NCBI GenBank assembly: GCA_902729315.2 | Contig: LR746268.1 | Coordinates: 8,680,005-8,744,004, forward strand | Length of the DNA: 64,000 bases | Direction: 5' to 3' | DNA from: Spirodela intermedia | Taxonomy: Eukaryota > Streptophyta > Magnoliopsida > Alismatales > Araceae | Shown: piece by piece, positions 34,546 to 52,836 of the stretch | Position numbering within the stretch: position 1 is the stretch's first letter | Layout of the letters: each line of letters begins with the position of its first letter | Made by a program: the position numbers and the translations under genes | The notes under the pieces: model-generated | Databases searched by the model: none | Seen by the model: the letters and a program-made list of their open reading frames with translations, nothing else | What the model was told of the DNA's origin: nothing

Positions 34546-35538
34546 TCATCTCTTTTACTCGTCTACTTATTCCCATTCCTAGAGAGAGAATGCTTCATAC
34601 GCCCGGTTGCCGATGGGTGCATAGTTATGCTATTATGGCCTAATCTAATACAAGGATATTGAACTATTTTCGATCCTCTCTCTCTCTACTCTATCCGAAA
34701 GGGTGAGCCATCCAGGTCCACCACCAAAAGTCAACCTTCCCTCTTGGACGCTTTCTGGAGATAGGGTAAGCGGATGACCCGGCCTCTCTCCTCCACAGCT
34801 TTACTAGGCCTCACGGGAGAGCATATGAAATGCAAGGTCGAGGAGACAGCGGGGGGCGCCGCCTCGCTGGCCGGCGAGATGTACGGCAGCGCACCGACGC
34901 CTCGCGCTCCCCTCGTGAGGAGACGTGACGGGGAGCCATCCCTCCGCCCTCCATTAAATTGCAGGAGAGAGAGGAAGACGGCGGCGCCCGGCCGATCTCC
35001 TCGCGCTCTGAACTGATGGGGAGAGGATCGAGAAAAGTCAGCCCTTTGACGGCGGAGTTGCCGTCTGTCCGTCCTAGCCGAGTCACGTGTGTGATCATTG
35101 CCGGCGACGGGGGACGTCTTGTCCGAATCCGCAGAGGGTTACCCGCAACGACGCCGATCACCTCCGATCTATGAAACTTCCTGGGTTTTAAGCTTCAAAA
35201 TAAACTAGTTTTAATCGGAAAGCCATTTGTTAACTCTGTCGAACGGATTAATAAAATACTATTCCAAGACTTCTCTTGGCAGAAAGTCAACGGATCGTAT
35301 CCTTGAAGATAGATAAATGTTTGACCAAAAATAGATAAATCTGAGGGAATATGCGCTGGCATTGGTGCCTACGTACACGGTCGCTTGATTAACGGGGAGG
35401 GACGAGAGAAAGACGAGTCGATCTGGAAAATTCTGTCCTTTTCTGGGTGTTTCCCGGGACCTGTCGCCGTCTACTTTACGACGACGATGACGAGACCCCC
35501 GCGGTCGGCGATGGCCCGTCTGTTCGGAGCATTTTCCT
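34546..35538. other. Intergenic, nothing recognised
   Basis: Contains CT-rich tracts and GC-rich overlapping open frames on both strands (34,770-35,175) without family signals. The right part should hold the 3' untranslated region of the CAT transporter. Confidence 0.45.
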
Positions 35539-37720
35539 CTACACCTTCGAATCTCCGCAGTGCACGGCCGCCGGAGGAAGGGAGAGGTCGCCGGCGGCGG
35601 CGACAGCGTCAGCGCCGCCGCCGAGGCTCCCGATCCCCTCGGCGTCGAAGCTGGCGTGAACGCTGTAGAGGAGGTAGACCAGGACAACCAACGCCGAGAA
35701 GAGCCCGAAGCGGGCGTAGGAGGGGCCATCTAGCGAGCCCAGGAGGAAGACGTTGAGGAAGATGGACGCCGCGGGCGTCCACGGCATCAGTGGGACGCCC
35801 CAGAACTCGGGCTTCCGCGCTTGGCTCACGAAGAAGCGGAACGCCTGCAGAGCCACGCCAGCGCCCACCGCGAAGCCGCACAGCAGCAGGACCTTGACTT
35901 TCCCCGGCGGGCCGAAGCGCCACAGCATGGTGAAGCCGAGAGACGAGAGAGTCAGCGCCGCCAGTAGGGCGGCCGTCGGCCAGGGGCTGGTCGTCCCAGC
36001 CACCACGTACCGCCGGTAGACAACGGCGTTGGCCACCATGTAGAAGACAAAGAGGGTCCCGATAGTGACCAGGTTGAGGAGCACGTTCAGGTCCGTTATC
36101 AGCGCAATAGCCCCCGTCGCCACCCCTGTAAAACCAGTTAGAGAGAGAGGTAGAGAGAGATCATGTCGGAGGGGGAAAGTGGCGATACCAAGGGAGGCGG
36201 AGGCGTTGACCGGAGTGGAAGTGACAGGGTTGACTCGAGCGAGCCACGCGGGGACGACCCCCGACCGGCCGATGACGCAGAGGTACCGGGCCTGGCTGAG
36301 CATGGAGACCAGCAGCGAGGTCAGGATTCCGAGGCTGGCCCCCGCGCCGATCACGTTGGAGACCCACCGCCAGCCGCCGGAGGAGCCCTCGAACGCCGAA
36401 GAGAAGGGAGACTCCACGTCGATCTGAGGGAGGGGAAGCAACGGGAAGAGAAGGTGAGATCTGCGCCGCCGCTGACCGACGGCAGGCCCTTCCGGGGAGG
36501 AAGGTGGAGAGCTTACCGCGTCGTAGGGGACGAGCATGGACATGGAGGCGGCCATGAGGCAGTAGATGACGGTGACGAGGGCGACGGAGCCGGAGACGCC
36601 CGCGGGAATGTCCCTCGTGGGTTCCTCTGCCTCCTCGGCCATGGTGGACACGGCGTCGTAGCCGATGTAGCTGAGGTAGACCATGGCGGCGCCGTCGAAG
36701 ACCCCAGTGGCGCCGAAGGGGAGAAAACCGCCGGCATGGCTCGCCGGGTCGGCCGGGTGGGTGAAGTTCCTCACGTCGCCCCGCCAGAATCCCATCACGA
36801 TGATGAACAGGATGAAGAGTAGGTGGACGGCCGTCAGCGCCATGTTCAGCGCAGAGCTCTCCTTCGTGCTGGAAACAAGCCATGTTCGATTTAGAGGGCG
36901 GCGGCGGCCGAGAGGGAGAGTATAGGCGCCGACGTGGGAGGAGGAAGGGAGAAGATGGGGGAGGGGTGGAGATGGAAGAAGCAGGCGCATATCTCTGCGG
37001 GTAGAAACCTGTAGCAGATGCAGAGGGAGATGACAAGGATGACGCCGACGGCGAGGAAATCGATCTGGTTGAAACCTTCCGGCAGGCCGGTGACGGTGAT
37101 CCTCCATCGCTCAGTCGTGGCGACTCCGATGGCGGTGCCCAAGTAGGCCGTGAAGCTCCTCGCCACCGCAGCATTCGAGAAGACGTAGTCCATCACAAGA
37201 TTCGCTCCGGTCAAAAAGGCGGCGAATTCCCCTGCATCGATGGAACAGGAGCAGAATCGAATAAGAAAACAGCCATAACCACGCCGGCGCCGGCGATTGA
37301 ATGCCCACCACGCCGCTCACCGAAGGTGACTCGCAGGTAGCTGAAGGCCCCCCCGGCAACGGGCATGTCGACGGCGAACTCCGTGTAGCAGAAGGCGGAG
37401 AGCAGCGCACAGAGCCCGGCAGTGGCGTAGGACAGAACCACCGCGGGCCCGGCGCAGAGACGAGCGGCGCGACCGGTGGTGACGAAGACTCCGGCACCGA
37501 CCATCCCCCCGAGGCCCAGGCCCACGAAGTCCGGCCACCGGAGAGTCCTCCGCATGTCCGCCCCAGACCGGGCCCGGACTTGGCTCATCTCCTCGTACGC
37601 CGTCGACACCGACCACGCCCGCCGGCGCAGCCTCGCCGGCGTCTGCGCCAGCGCCCGCCCATACGCCCACAGTCCGGAGAAGGAAGAAGACGACGATGCG
37701 CCGCCGCCGCCGTTCTCCAT
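35539..37720 (-). CDS. Cationic amino acid transporter, CAT6/CAT7-like
   Basis: APC-superfamily transporter of 598 aa that moves amino acids across the plasma or vacuolar membrane. Five exons (37720-37321, 37231-37009, 36868-36517, 36423-36189, 36125-35539), all in phase. After a cytosolic start (MENGGGG, SVSTAYEEMSQVRARSG) come about 14 membrane segments with family motifs: DFVGLGLGGMVGAGVFVTTG, AFCYTEFAVDMPVAGGAFSY, TGANLVMDYVFSNAA, VYLSYIGYDAVSTMAEEAEE, SMLSQARYLCVIGRSGVVP and a late FWGVPLMPWTPAASIFLN. The SARY-like helix and MPWTP are typical of CATs. ATG 37720 matches the relatives' start; an upstream in-frame Met at 37,798 is less likely. It is divergent from RGTB, about 2.1 kb away. 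Confidence 0.93.
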
Positions 37721-39814
37721 CTCGCTGCCGCCCCCCGCCCCCCCCAACTCGCGAGCAGGCACAGAATCTCGCAGATTTCGGCTCGACAAGTTGTGCAATG
37801 AGAGGAGGCGTCCAGATAAGAGGTCGTCGAGGGAAGCGGAGGAGAGAGTAGACAGCCGTCAGCGCACACACGCACGTACGGCTTTTCGCGGCGGATATCG
37901 GAGTCCGACACGGGGCAGCTGGAACGGCCGCGTTAAATATGGCAAAAAAGGAGCCGTTCCCTGCCTTGGCACGTGCTCCCATCCCTCCCCATTTCACGAA
38001 AACACGCCCAAAAAGAAGACCAAAGGGTCCAGAGAGTCGCCCCCACTCCCCCCGAATCATCGAGGCGGTTACATACGGTTGGTGAAGCCGCGGGCCCCAT
38101 CCACTTTAAAGCCCCCCGCGTCCTCTCACCGTCCGACGCCCCCAGAGGACGCTCGAGATGCGGCAGCGTGGTGGGCGGAGAGTGAGTGACAATACTCCGG
38201 GGCCGGCGCCTTATCCTGCCCCCTCCCCCACCGCCCGTTTCTGGGAATCTTCTTCCCTGAAGCTCTCTCTCCCCCTCTCAGTGGGGAGATTCTGCTGCCA
38301 CTGTTTCTTAGTACAACGTCGTAAGGATGTCGGGGAGCTGATGCCCGGCGCTTTCCAGCTGCCGGGCCCAATCAGCGAAAGCCGCCACTATCTTCTCCGG
38401 CGCTGGGGGAAGGGTACCACCTTCTCCTCCCTTCCCTCTCTGCCGCCGCCCCCGCCACTCTGGGCAGCAGTTACTGCTTCACTTATGAGCACCGGCGAGT
38501 TAAGACTCGTTCATGCAGAATTCCTGTGGCCATGATTACTCCGTTTCCCCCGCATTTACTCCGCCGGCAATCGCCTCGCCGGAAACCGAAGCTGAGTGAG
38601 ATACAGGGGCCGTCTGTTTAAAGAAAGATACACGGCCACAGGGAAATTACTGTTTGGGGAACCTCGCCGGCGCCGTCCTGGCCGCTCGAGGGCCGTAGTC
38701 TGTGGGGGAGAACAGTCCGCCGCACCAGCTCCGGCGAGTGGCCGGCTGGAAAGGGCACCCGCGGCGGCGCTGGAGAGGAGCTTTTGCCGTCTCTTCGCCG
38801 GCCGGCGGCAGGGGTACGGCGGCGCTGCCGGCCCGGTGACGCGGACGCGTTCGGAAGGGGGGGCCACGCCGTTCTTATCTAATCGCTGCCGGCGAGGTCG
38901 AAGTCCTCCGCCCCGGGCCGTCTTCTCCGGCACCGGCAATTGGGACTACCTGCCAAAACTTTATCCCGTCTGATCCGAACATTTGATGGGTGGTTCCCCG
39001 TTTAGGTTCCCAATGCCGGACTCACCGTGTTTGCGGGGCCCATCCAATCATACCTCCCGTAGATTCTCCGTTGCTCTCAGCGTCCCGCCGCCTCCGGACG
39101 GCGTCCTCTTTGTACTTCGAGCTGCGCCACGTTGGCCCCGGTGCTCGAGAAGCTCTCTGCATTGCCTGCCCCCCCAGCCGCCCCGCTGCCGTCTTGGCTC
39201 TCGGGGAGAGAGAGAGAGAGCGCGTAGAGTGAGTCGGTTAGTACAACAGGACAGAAGACTCGGTTCTATCTTTTCCAAGTCAACTGGTTATTTGCAGCCG
39301 TTTAATTATGTTCGATTTTATTTATTTATTTTCATGGAATTATCGTGTACGGATATTCATAGAACAATCGTTATCGAGGAATATATATTAAAAATAGCAA
39401 AAAATAGATAAAAATAATGCAGTGCATATTATGAACGAGAAGTTTCGTATTTCACAGTTTGGAAAAGTCTACAAAAATCGATGATATTAATATTTCTCGA
39501 AATAATGACCCTTTTATTTTTATTTTTTATTTTTTATTTTTTATTTTTTTGGGGAAAGACTATGACTCGAGATATTTCGAGGAGTTATATTTTACGAAAT
39601 AATTCGAGAAATTGTTTAAATCGGCAAGTCGAGCGAGTCGACGGCCGAAGGAGTTACGTCGAGTCGGTGCCGGACGACGTGGGGTGCGTGAAATCGGCGA
39701 GCGACCCGGCGGCGCGACTGCCGAGTTTCGGACCGGACCGAGACTCGCTCTTCCCCAAGGTACGGGGTGGCCCTCTTCTTCCCCCTCCGTTCGGACGTGT
39801 CGGCGCGGGCAGGC
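37721..39814. other. Divergent intergenic region, CAT / RGTB
   Basis: About 2.1 kb, very GC-rich to 39,200 and then AT-rich (39,290-39,560). Several long but overlapping and mutually antisense open frames (38,158-38,973) are composition artefacts. No family signal is seen. It should contain both promoters and the CAT leader; a frame extension of RGTB upstream to 39,767 is open but not conserved. Confidence 0.5.
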
Positions 39815-42800
39815 ATGGAGGCGGGGGAGTTGGAGGCCGAGAAGCACGCCCGCTACATTCTCTCAGTGGAGAAGGTTGGTTTTCCTCGAAGATCGCTGTT
39901 CTCAGTGCACGATTGGCGTAGAGTTGAGGATATCAAGAGCGTATTCTTGTTCCTCTTCTCCTTATCTTCTTCTTTTTGGGTTTCTCTTAATCCCGCATCG
40001 CTTAATCGCGGATCACGGCATACAGAGGAAGGATGATCTGGAGTCGATAGTGATCGAGCACCTGCGGATGAACGGGGCTTATTGGGGCCTCACCACCCTC
40101 GATCTCCTCCACCAGCTCGGCGCCCTCGACCGCAACGAAGTCGTCTCTTGGGTCTTGAAGTGTCAACACGAGTCTGGTTCATACCATTAACACCCCTTTC
40201 GCTCAGCGTATCTAATCGTGGTCGAAGCTTTCTGTAACCTCACCTTCTTTCTTTTGCTGGAGAAGGGCAATTGTAACGCCGAAATTGTGAAATACAAGCC
40301 TGATCTCTCTTCACATGTTCTTGTATTCTCCGTCTGTCTTCAGGTGGCTTCGGTGGGAATGTGGGTCACGATGCTCATATACTGTACACCCTCAGTGCCG
40401 TGCAGGTGCTGGCGCTGTTGGACAATCTAGACGTTCTAGATGCGGACAAGGTTTCGAATTGTATCCTCAAATATCGTAAGATCGAACATATAACTAATCT
40501 TTATATGTATTTTTTTCCATCCGCATCCTCCAGAGTGTTTGAGACGGCCATATTATTTGTCTCGTTCTTATGGCTTGTGTGAATGTTTTGAGATTGATTC
40601 TCTTGGGTGAGAAAATCACTTGTCCAGGATCAGTTCTTCAATACAGTTTCACCTATAGCAAATTTGAAATAGCTAAGGAGATCATGAAACCCCTTCTTTT
40701 GATGTATCCATGGAGTTGAATTGCCTTGAAATGTTGTTTTTTTCGAGTAGTTGGTACTTGGAATCAAAGATTCTGGATCTATCCATCGGTTTATCTCATT
40801 TTCTGTGACTGTTCTGGCCAGGCATTCCTTGCACCTATTATCAGAACCTCGGTTCTGCAACTCAGCTACACTTTCCAGTGTATTAAGTTTGTGAAATATG
40901 CTGAAATAATGCTATGCTCTTGAGATGAACGGTAAACTAAATATTAGCCGGGGAAAGTGAGACTGGGTCTTTCCACAAATTTTGCTCATTGTTTCTTCAT
41001 TTAGCAAATAATTATCACGAGTTATTGGATGGGTTTTGATAAGAGACTGGGTGCTGGGGGGAGGCTTTTGGTGGGCCTAATGCCCAATTTATTAGATTAA
41101 ATCATCTTTGGGTCAGCGTTTCTACGCCCTCAGTTTCTCCTTCCATCACCCTCTATGCCTATCTAAAAATAACCCATCTCTATTGCTACTAACTTCATTT
41201 GCTGGGGGCGGAAGTCGTATATCAAGGAGAAGGTTAGATTTTATTCAGTCTTGTTGAAGAAGGACGTTGCTGCTCGAACAGTAGTATGTGAATTCCATGA
41301 AAGATGTGGAAGAACCAATGGATGGTCCATCTACCATCAAGGAGATCATGGTTTGCTGCTTTAGGTAATTGGGTGATTTGAAACCCTTGAGATGTCAATC
41401 TTGCAGAATGATGCCTAGAGACCAGATCAAAAGATTTCCCTGAAGCAACAGACTTGCGTTTCTAGTACTGTGAGATAATGCTATTCATTGAACATCTTCT
41501 GACTAGCAGTTTTCGACCATAGGGCATCTTTCGTTGTAGGCTTTTTACTGCAAAGATTAGCTTTGAATCATATCCTCATTAAAGATATTTGCTTATCTCA
41601 TTATGTCTTTCCACCCTTTTTATTGATGTTCTATGTGAAGGGCTTTCCGTTTAGTGGCTTAAGTGCATGCGCGCCTTATAAATGCTGTATGCCAGGTTCT
41701 GACCAGTGAAGTAATTCAGGGTCGCTTTTCTACTGCGCTTTCTTGACTTGATGAGCATGGTTCTTAGTATCATGTTCTTGGCTCAAAAGCCCCTCCCGCA
41801 GTTTTGTTTTTTGGTTTCACTTAAATTCTCATAGATGTTACGGGGCTTCAAAATGAAGATGGATCCTTCTCAGGTGATGAATGGGGTGAAATCGACACCA
41901 GGTTCTTGACACCGTTTTTTTTCCTATTATGTTAACGTGTATATTTATTTAATTAAATGTTTTACGTTTAATGTTTTATTAATTGTAGGTTCTCTTACTG
42001 TGCAATTTGTTGCCTCTCACTGCTGCACCGCATGGATAAGATCAATGTTGCCAAGGCTGTAAGCTATGTTGTAAGCTGCAAGAATCTGGATGGAGGTTTT
42101 GGGTGCGTTCCCGGGGCGGAGTCTCATGCAGGCCAAAGTATGTCTTCCTCCGCTAAGAATCATCATGCATAACAATAAATAAACTTCTGATTTATATGAT
42201 AGATATGGCGGAGGCAATCTATTAAAGAAAACCCAGAAGGTCGGGAAGAAAGTTTGAATCAGGGGCTCCACCTCATATCTTCTAGTTATTTCAAAAGACG
42301 TGCATTGGGGTGCCATTTCTCGATTGTTATATTTTTCAGCCTTCACCATTGTTGTTTCTTTTTGTATTTATGAAAATAATTACCCTTTATAATACTTTGT
42401 TAAATTATTTTTGCTTAAAACCGGCGTTTGTTTCATGTTTTTCCAAAGAAAATTTTATTTATGATTTATGATTCTTTCAGCTCTTTTCAGCGAATAGTAA
42501 TTGCATTTTAAAAACAACCCAATTATATTTTTTTTCAATCATTCGTGTGACTAGAATTGGTGTTTATCTGCCTGCATTGTCCAGAAGAAAATTCATCATT
42601 TTTCTGCAGTTTTCTGTTGCGTCGGCGCTCTGGCAATAACGGGCTCCCTGCACCATGTCGACAAGGACCTTCTTGGATGGTGGCTGTGTGAGCGGCAGGT
42701 CAAATCCGGAGGTCTGAATGGGCGCCCCGAGAAGCTCCCTGATGTAGGAGGAGGACCTCCTTCTTTCTTTACCTCAAATAGGCTGTGCCGCAGATCTTCT

Positions 42801-43284
42801 TTCTTTACCTCATTGTTTCCCTACCTCAGGTTTGCTATTCGTGGTGGGTTCTTTCAAGCCTGATAATGATCGACCGGGTGCACTGGATTGACAAGGACAA
42901 GCTGGCGAAGTTCATCTTGGACTGCCAGGTCATCACCCAGGCCGACGACATCTCTCTCCCTCGCCCTTGAGAAAAAAGTCCACTTTTTTTATTTATTGAT
43001 AGTTTCTCATCTTCCAGGACAAGGAGAAGGGTGGGATTTCAGATCGGCCGGACGACGCCGTCGACATCTTCCACACCTATTTCGGGGTCGCAGGTACATA
43101 GCGTTGACCTCTGTTGACTCTATGCCTGGGTCGCTGAATCGGGATTTTGACCGGGGTTGGTTCCTCAGGGCTCTCTCTGTTGGAGTACCCGGGAGTGAAG
43201 CCCGTTGACCCTGCCTACGCGTTGCCCGTTGAAACTGTCAACGGGATTTTTCTGGAGAAAAGAAGGGTGGCGTCGTCGCAGTGA
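39815..43284 (+). CDS. RGTB: Rab geranylgeranyltransferase subunit beta, complete
   Basis: Catalytic subunit that attaches geranylgeranyl groups to Rab GTPase C-termini, with an alpha subunit and Rab escort protein, in the cytosol. Nine exons (39815-39874, 40026-40176, 40344-40475, 41835-41901, 41989-42137, 42610-42743, 42830-42928, 43018-43093, 43169-43284) give 327 aa, the usual length. It starts [14 protein letters not shown] and has prenyltransferase repeats with the GGF-type cores ([27 protein letters not shown]). The zinc ligands, by comparison with the mammalian enzyme, are Asp231, Cys233 and His283. The gene crosses 42,203/42,204 within intron 5, proving the sequence is continuous there. 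Copy A at 1-1,081 is its duplicate 3' part. Confidence 0.95.
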
Positions 43285-43610
43285 GGTTGGGTTGACCTGG
43301 GCCCACTGATCCGAGACGAAAGTGGCTACTCTAGTGTTATCCTTGGCGTGTTCAGAGGAAGGTTTTCTCCTTAGATTTTGAGCATGATGGTTCAAACAAA
43401 CTGCTGTTACATATCTCCATTTACGTAGATTACATTCATTACAGACGGCGAGATAAATACGAGAATTCTCTCTCTTTTTTTTTGCACGAAATATCGAGTT
43501 TTTCTTGCAGGAGATGGGGGAGGGAAAGTGAGATGACGGACGATGGAATGGGAAGCGAAGCGGGGGGGACACGCAGGGAGAGCAAACACCGGAGAAGCAC
43601 AGGTCAAAGC

Positions 43611-43781
43611 TCAGTGCTTTCGGAGAGCGAGAGCCGACATGACGACCATCAGCATGAAGAGGACGGCGGCGGCGAAGGACGTCACCACGGCGCCGCTGGT
43701 CCGCTGGCAGAAGTCGTTGAACTGCAGGCAGATGGGCACCCAGTTGGCCCTCTGGTTTCCGTTGTGGGCGAGGTACACGAT

Positions 43782-43812
<31 letters not shown>

Positions 43813-44467
43813 AGCGCCACCATGACCTGCGTTGGCGATGGGAAGACCGTGAAATGAAAGGGACGAACGGAGCACCGGCGGGTCGAATCGGGGGTCCGGA
43901 GAGGGGACTCACTGTGTCGAGGATGATGAGGAGGAGCCTCGGTCCTACTGGGCGAGGTCGTACGATTCCGAAAAGCGAGCAGGGAATGGAGATGAGGAGG
44001 TACCCGCCCGCCACCGCGTTCCCGATCACGAAGAACCTGCAAGTACATGAAGACGGTGGGTTTAGTGCACATCGGGTCTGCAAATCCATGGAAGTCCGGC
44101 TCCGGCGGGCGAGCACTCACGTGAAGGCGGGGAAGTCGTCGAACTCGGCGTGGAACTGGAACAGCTCGGTGAAGAAGGGGAGGGTCTCGTCGGCGGTGCC
44201 CATGAGAATCGCCGCCGTGAGGCAAGCCCCGAGTGCGAAGATCCTGAGGAAGAGGTCGAAGCAGAAGACGCCTCTCTTCCACCCGCCTTTCGCTTTGGTC
44301 TTCGACATGAACCTGACGAATGGTGCGGCCGCCTTGGCCGCGGCGGGGGCCGGCGGTGGGGGAGGGACAGCTGCGGGAGCTTTTCCCCTCGCTTCGGCGT
44401 CGGCAGCGGCGGCGGCGGCGGCGGCGGCATCGATGTTGACCACGGTGGAAGAGCCCTCAGCGGCCAT
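43611..44467 (-). CDS. Casparian strip membrane protein (copy B)
   Basis: Same three-exon, 228-aa CASP as at 1,408-2,264; exons here are 44467-44121, 44036-43913 and 43826-43611. No difference from copy A was seen, including the length of the GCC-coded alanine run. Both loop signatures are intact. Unlike copy A, its convergent neighbour RGTB is complete. Confidence 0.92.
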
Positions 44468-45152
44468 GGTCGCTCGTGAGTATCCTCTACGATGGAGAGG
44501 CACCTCTAGAGAGAACTGCAGGCCACGTCTTCTGATGCTCTTCCGCCATGGATGGCATCGAAATATATACAGACCCAGGAGGCGATCTAGTTACAGCATC
44601 CCTTCCCCGGAGAGTTGTTGCCATGGTGGTGCAGTTTGGCAGGTTGGAACGGGGAGCAGTTTGCTAGCTCCATGGAGCTCACAGTTCATATCCATTGGAC
44701 ATCACATGAGATATAGAGAGATGACACAGAGAGAGAGAGAGAGAACAGTTGTTGCACCTGTGCGACTACTGTTGAATAAAGCAAGTGTAATAATCTGGAG
44801 GCACCGGGCCTACCACTAATGGGCCACCGGGCCTACAGCGAGTTTCAAATTTATCTCCGGCCGTATAATCTTGGCCCATTTTAAGACGCCCATAAACAGA
44901 AAAAGAGAGAAACTTTTCCGGCCCAATTGCCAGCAGAAACGTTTGACATCAACCCCGCGCGGCTGCTAGATATGAGATGAGAGGAGCTTCTCCTCGCCGG
45001 CGAGTTGACCATAAAGCAGGACAACGACAGAGGTGTGGTCAGCGCGGGGAGGGAGGGAGCGATCAGGATTGGGAGGCTAGGGTTTCAAATTGTTCCCAAG
45101 GCAGCAACAGGCAGTCCAACGGCTAGGGCAATAGTGAGTCCCATTTCTGGGC

Positions 45153-49627
<4,475 letters not shown>

Positions 49628-50082
49628 GCGGCGCCTTCGAATCGTTGCCTATATAATTCGTCAACGTTATGTTCTCTGGGGGGAGATCTTGAAATAGTCA
49701 AACAGTGTGGCTTCCTCTCCAGGATGAGTCAAATCTTTGCTTCTTGGCACCAACTGTCATGCTCCCTAGTACTTTTATTCATCCCGAGTATCCTCTCCCC
49801 CTCTCTCTCTCTCCCTGGCTGAAATTTCATAACAGCCATACCTACCCTCTCTCTCGCTCTAAGATTTGAGTAAATGATTGATTGGAGTGAGCCCACCTTC
49901 TCTCTAAAGCTTAACCCAGGGATTAATTGAAAACGGGGATTCTTCTCCAGAGGAGCGGTAAGTACACTCGAGAGTTTCCGTATAAACTGGTGAGACGGGA
50001 TGAGCATCACACCGAGTGGTCAATCGTTCCGGGTTTCTCCTGGTGAACTCGGCAGTAGGTTTCGGCGAGAAGCGTGGGGGAG

Positions 50083-52101
50083 ATGTGGGGAGCTAGCGAT
50101 GGGGCAGCGCCGGAGGTCACTCTGGAGACGTCCATGGGGCCCTTCACCCTGGAGGTGCCTGTCCTCCTGCCACTGTCTGTGTTTCTGGGAATGATCTGTG
50201 CTTTTTCTGGTGAGGATGACGGATCCTGGTTTTACGCTTCTTCAGATGTATTACAAGCACGCCCCAAAGACGTGCAGGAACTTCTTGGAGCTCGCCAGGA
50301 GGGGTTACTACGACAACGTCGTCTTCCACCGGATCATCAAGGTCTCCCTGATTAGTCCCCCTCTTCCCATCTTCCTCTTCTTCTCAAGGTTTACGGAGGT
50401 TATTTCTCCCCGTTGTCAATCTTCATTCTCGTTGGATTCTTGGTCTAACCCTTTTTAGGGTTTCTGTTTGGATTAGGACTTCGTTGTGCAAGGCGGAGAT
50501 CCGACGGGGACGGGGAGGGGCGGGGAGTCCATTTACGGGTCAGTATCTCTGTTTGTTCTCTTGTTTGCCTCCATAACCGGGTTCCAGAGGATTTACTTGT
50601 GGACTCATATAGCGGGGTTTCAGAACGATCGATGCTATTCTAGGGCATACGATCTTCATGGATATGTCGAAGCCATGGAGTCTGTTCTTGGGACGGCTTG
50701 TGATCTAATGCTGCAAATTCCTTCCCTCTTCTTTCTTTCTTTCTCGTCTTCTGTGCGCTCCTGCAGTTCCAAGTTTGAGGACGAGATAAGGCCAGAGCTG
50801 AAGCACACGGGAGCAGGGATCATCTCCATGGCGAATGCTGGCCCCAACACTAATGGGAGCCAGTTCTTCATCACCCTCGCGCCGGCTCAATCGTTGGATG
50901 GTGAATGCATCTGTGTATCATTCCTTAGCGTAGCGTATGGCTTGTGATGAGTTTTCTCGAGCCCAATCTGTTGTCGAATGCTGATCAACGATGGCTGAGA
51001 CCTTCAGATTGTTAATAGAATACCTTAAGCTGCTTGGAGAGTACCAGGATGATATTCTCGGGACTTGAGTCTGAGCCTGCGATTTACTTCCTCCACTCCT
51101 TCGTTTTGCAGGAAAGCACACCATCTTCGGTCGAGTGTGTTCAGGGATGGATGTAATCAAGCGGTTGGGAAGTGTGCAGACGGATAAGAATGACAGGTAA
51201 GCTTGACTCCCTGAAACACCGAAAAATCATGGCCTTGGAGTACACCGATTGCCTGCGGGCTCTGTTTTCAGAAACAGAAAAGGGAGAATACAAAGCTGCA
51301 GAGAAGAATGCTGAAATTCTGAAGAAATATATTTGACTTTTGGGGGGGTGGGTGGGTTGGAGGGAGGGAGGGAGAGATGAGTTTGAGGAGAACAGTGCCC
51401 ATTGCACAGTGCCCATTCTGGGTCAGGGATTTGAGGAGAACAGCAGCAGTAAAGGGGATATGCTTCAGGGCGATTCCTGGTGGCTTAAACCACGCATCTT
51501 TGATTGCCATGGAAACTATTCAAATACACTTAACCACCCTTGAATTCTGAGGCGGTATGTCCCATTTAGTCTGCTTCCTTCACATAGAAAACCTTAACTC
51601 CTTCTTTGTTTCACATTCTTTTGAGAAATTCCATGAGTACTGTTCCTGGTTATTTAGAGGTTTAATGTCACAAAAGAAATAAATCCTTCTCTACAACTAT
51701 GTATTAATGAAATGTAAAAAATAGAAAAAGACTAAAAAGGGTTCCTTCATCGATGAGAATGTATGTCAGTTTAATTGCCTGAGACCATAAAGGGGAGAAA
51801 ATGCTGCGGAAATATATTCCAATGCCCAACAAAGAGGTGGGAGGACGATAATAATCGAATTGCCCACCAATTTTTTCTTTGAACTGCTGTCAGCCAGGGA
51901 GTTCTGCTACTCTAGGATCTCGGCAGTCATTTATCTGTTTTATTTCAGCCATTGGATCTGTTACATCTTCAGCACTTTTCATTTCTACAGATTATTTAAA
52001 GTTTATGATGATATTATCGGGCGGATGTCATATTTCCTCTTTGTGTCTATTCCAGGCCCATTCATGAGGTGAAGATATTAAGGGCCTCCGTGAAAGACTG
52101 A
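50083..52101 (+). CDS. CYP18-2: Cyclophilin CYP18-2 (copy B)
   Basis: Identical copy of the 164-aa PPIL1-type cyclophilin at 7,880-9,898. Exons: 50083-50154, 50246-50341, 50477-50538, 50767-50900, 51112-51196, 52056-52101. No change in coding or intron sequence was seen. Confidence 0.93.
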
Positions 52102-52353
52102 CTTGAAGCTGCGGTGACCATCAGATCGGTGGCCTCTGGAGTTTGCGGAGTGTTGCGTGGTTACCGATGATGGTTGACGGCGGTGTATGAACTTGATGAG
52201 GGATATGGAAGCCCATTGTTGTCTTTAACATTATTAATTTACGGAAACTAATATGGTCACTGACCATGTTTTTATTGGTCATTAAGCCTATTGTACGTCA
52301 CCCTTGCTTGAAAAGTTGGTGCTTTTTCTACCCACTCGGATCCCGCCAGTACC

Positions 52354-52359
<6 letters not shown>

Positions 52360-52417
<58 letters not shown>
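52360..52417. repeat. (CT)29 microsatellite (copy B)
   Basis: Same length as the run at 10,157-10,214. Equal lengths in a 58-bp CT run are unexpected for independently inherited duplicates. Confidence 0.96.
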
Positions 52418-52421
<4 letters not shown>

Positions 52422-52836
52422 CCTCAAGCAGCACAGCCCCCAGGTGACATGGCAGTGTATCATCTGAATCGGCCAATTTGGCCTTCGATTTGCCTTCTAT
52501 TCATGCATTCATTGTGTAGAGAAGACCGCAAGATACGTCTAAAAATAGGGGTCTCGTATGATCTGAATTGGTCAATTTGGCCTTCTATCTGCTTACCATT
52601 CATGCGTACATTTTAGACAGAAGAACGCAAACGCCTCTAAAAACTGATGCGTGGGTCCAACAAGCTGTGGATAACAGGGTGGTAATGACAAGAATGTTAC
52701 AATTTAAGAGGACCCTGTTGGTCAAGGCTTCATGGCTCCTAACGGGTCCTCCGTTTTCAAGTCAATCTCGGTCCGTGTGGTCGGAAGAATATGCAGCGGA
52801 GTGTCTTCGTGAACAATTGGTTCTCGCTCTTCATGA

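Noticed and set aside
38158-38973. Several 100-codon-plus frames on both strands
   Set aside because: Mutually overlapping antisense frames in GC-rich DNA without motifs; probably promoter or leader sequence of CAT.
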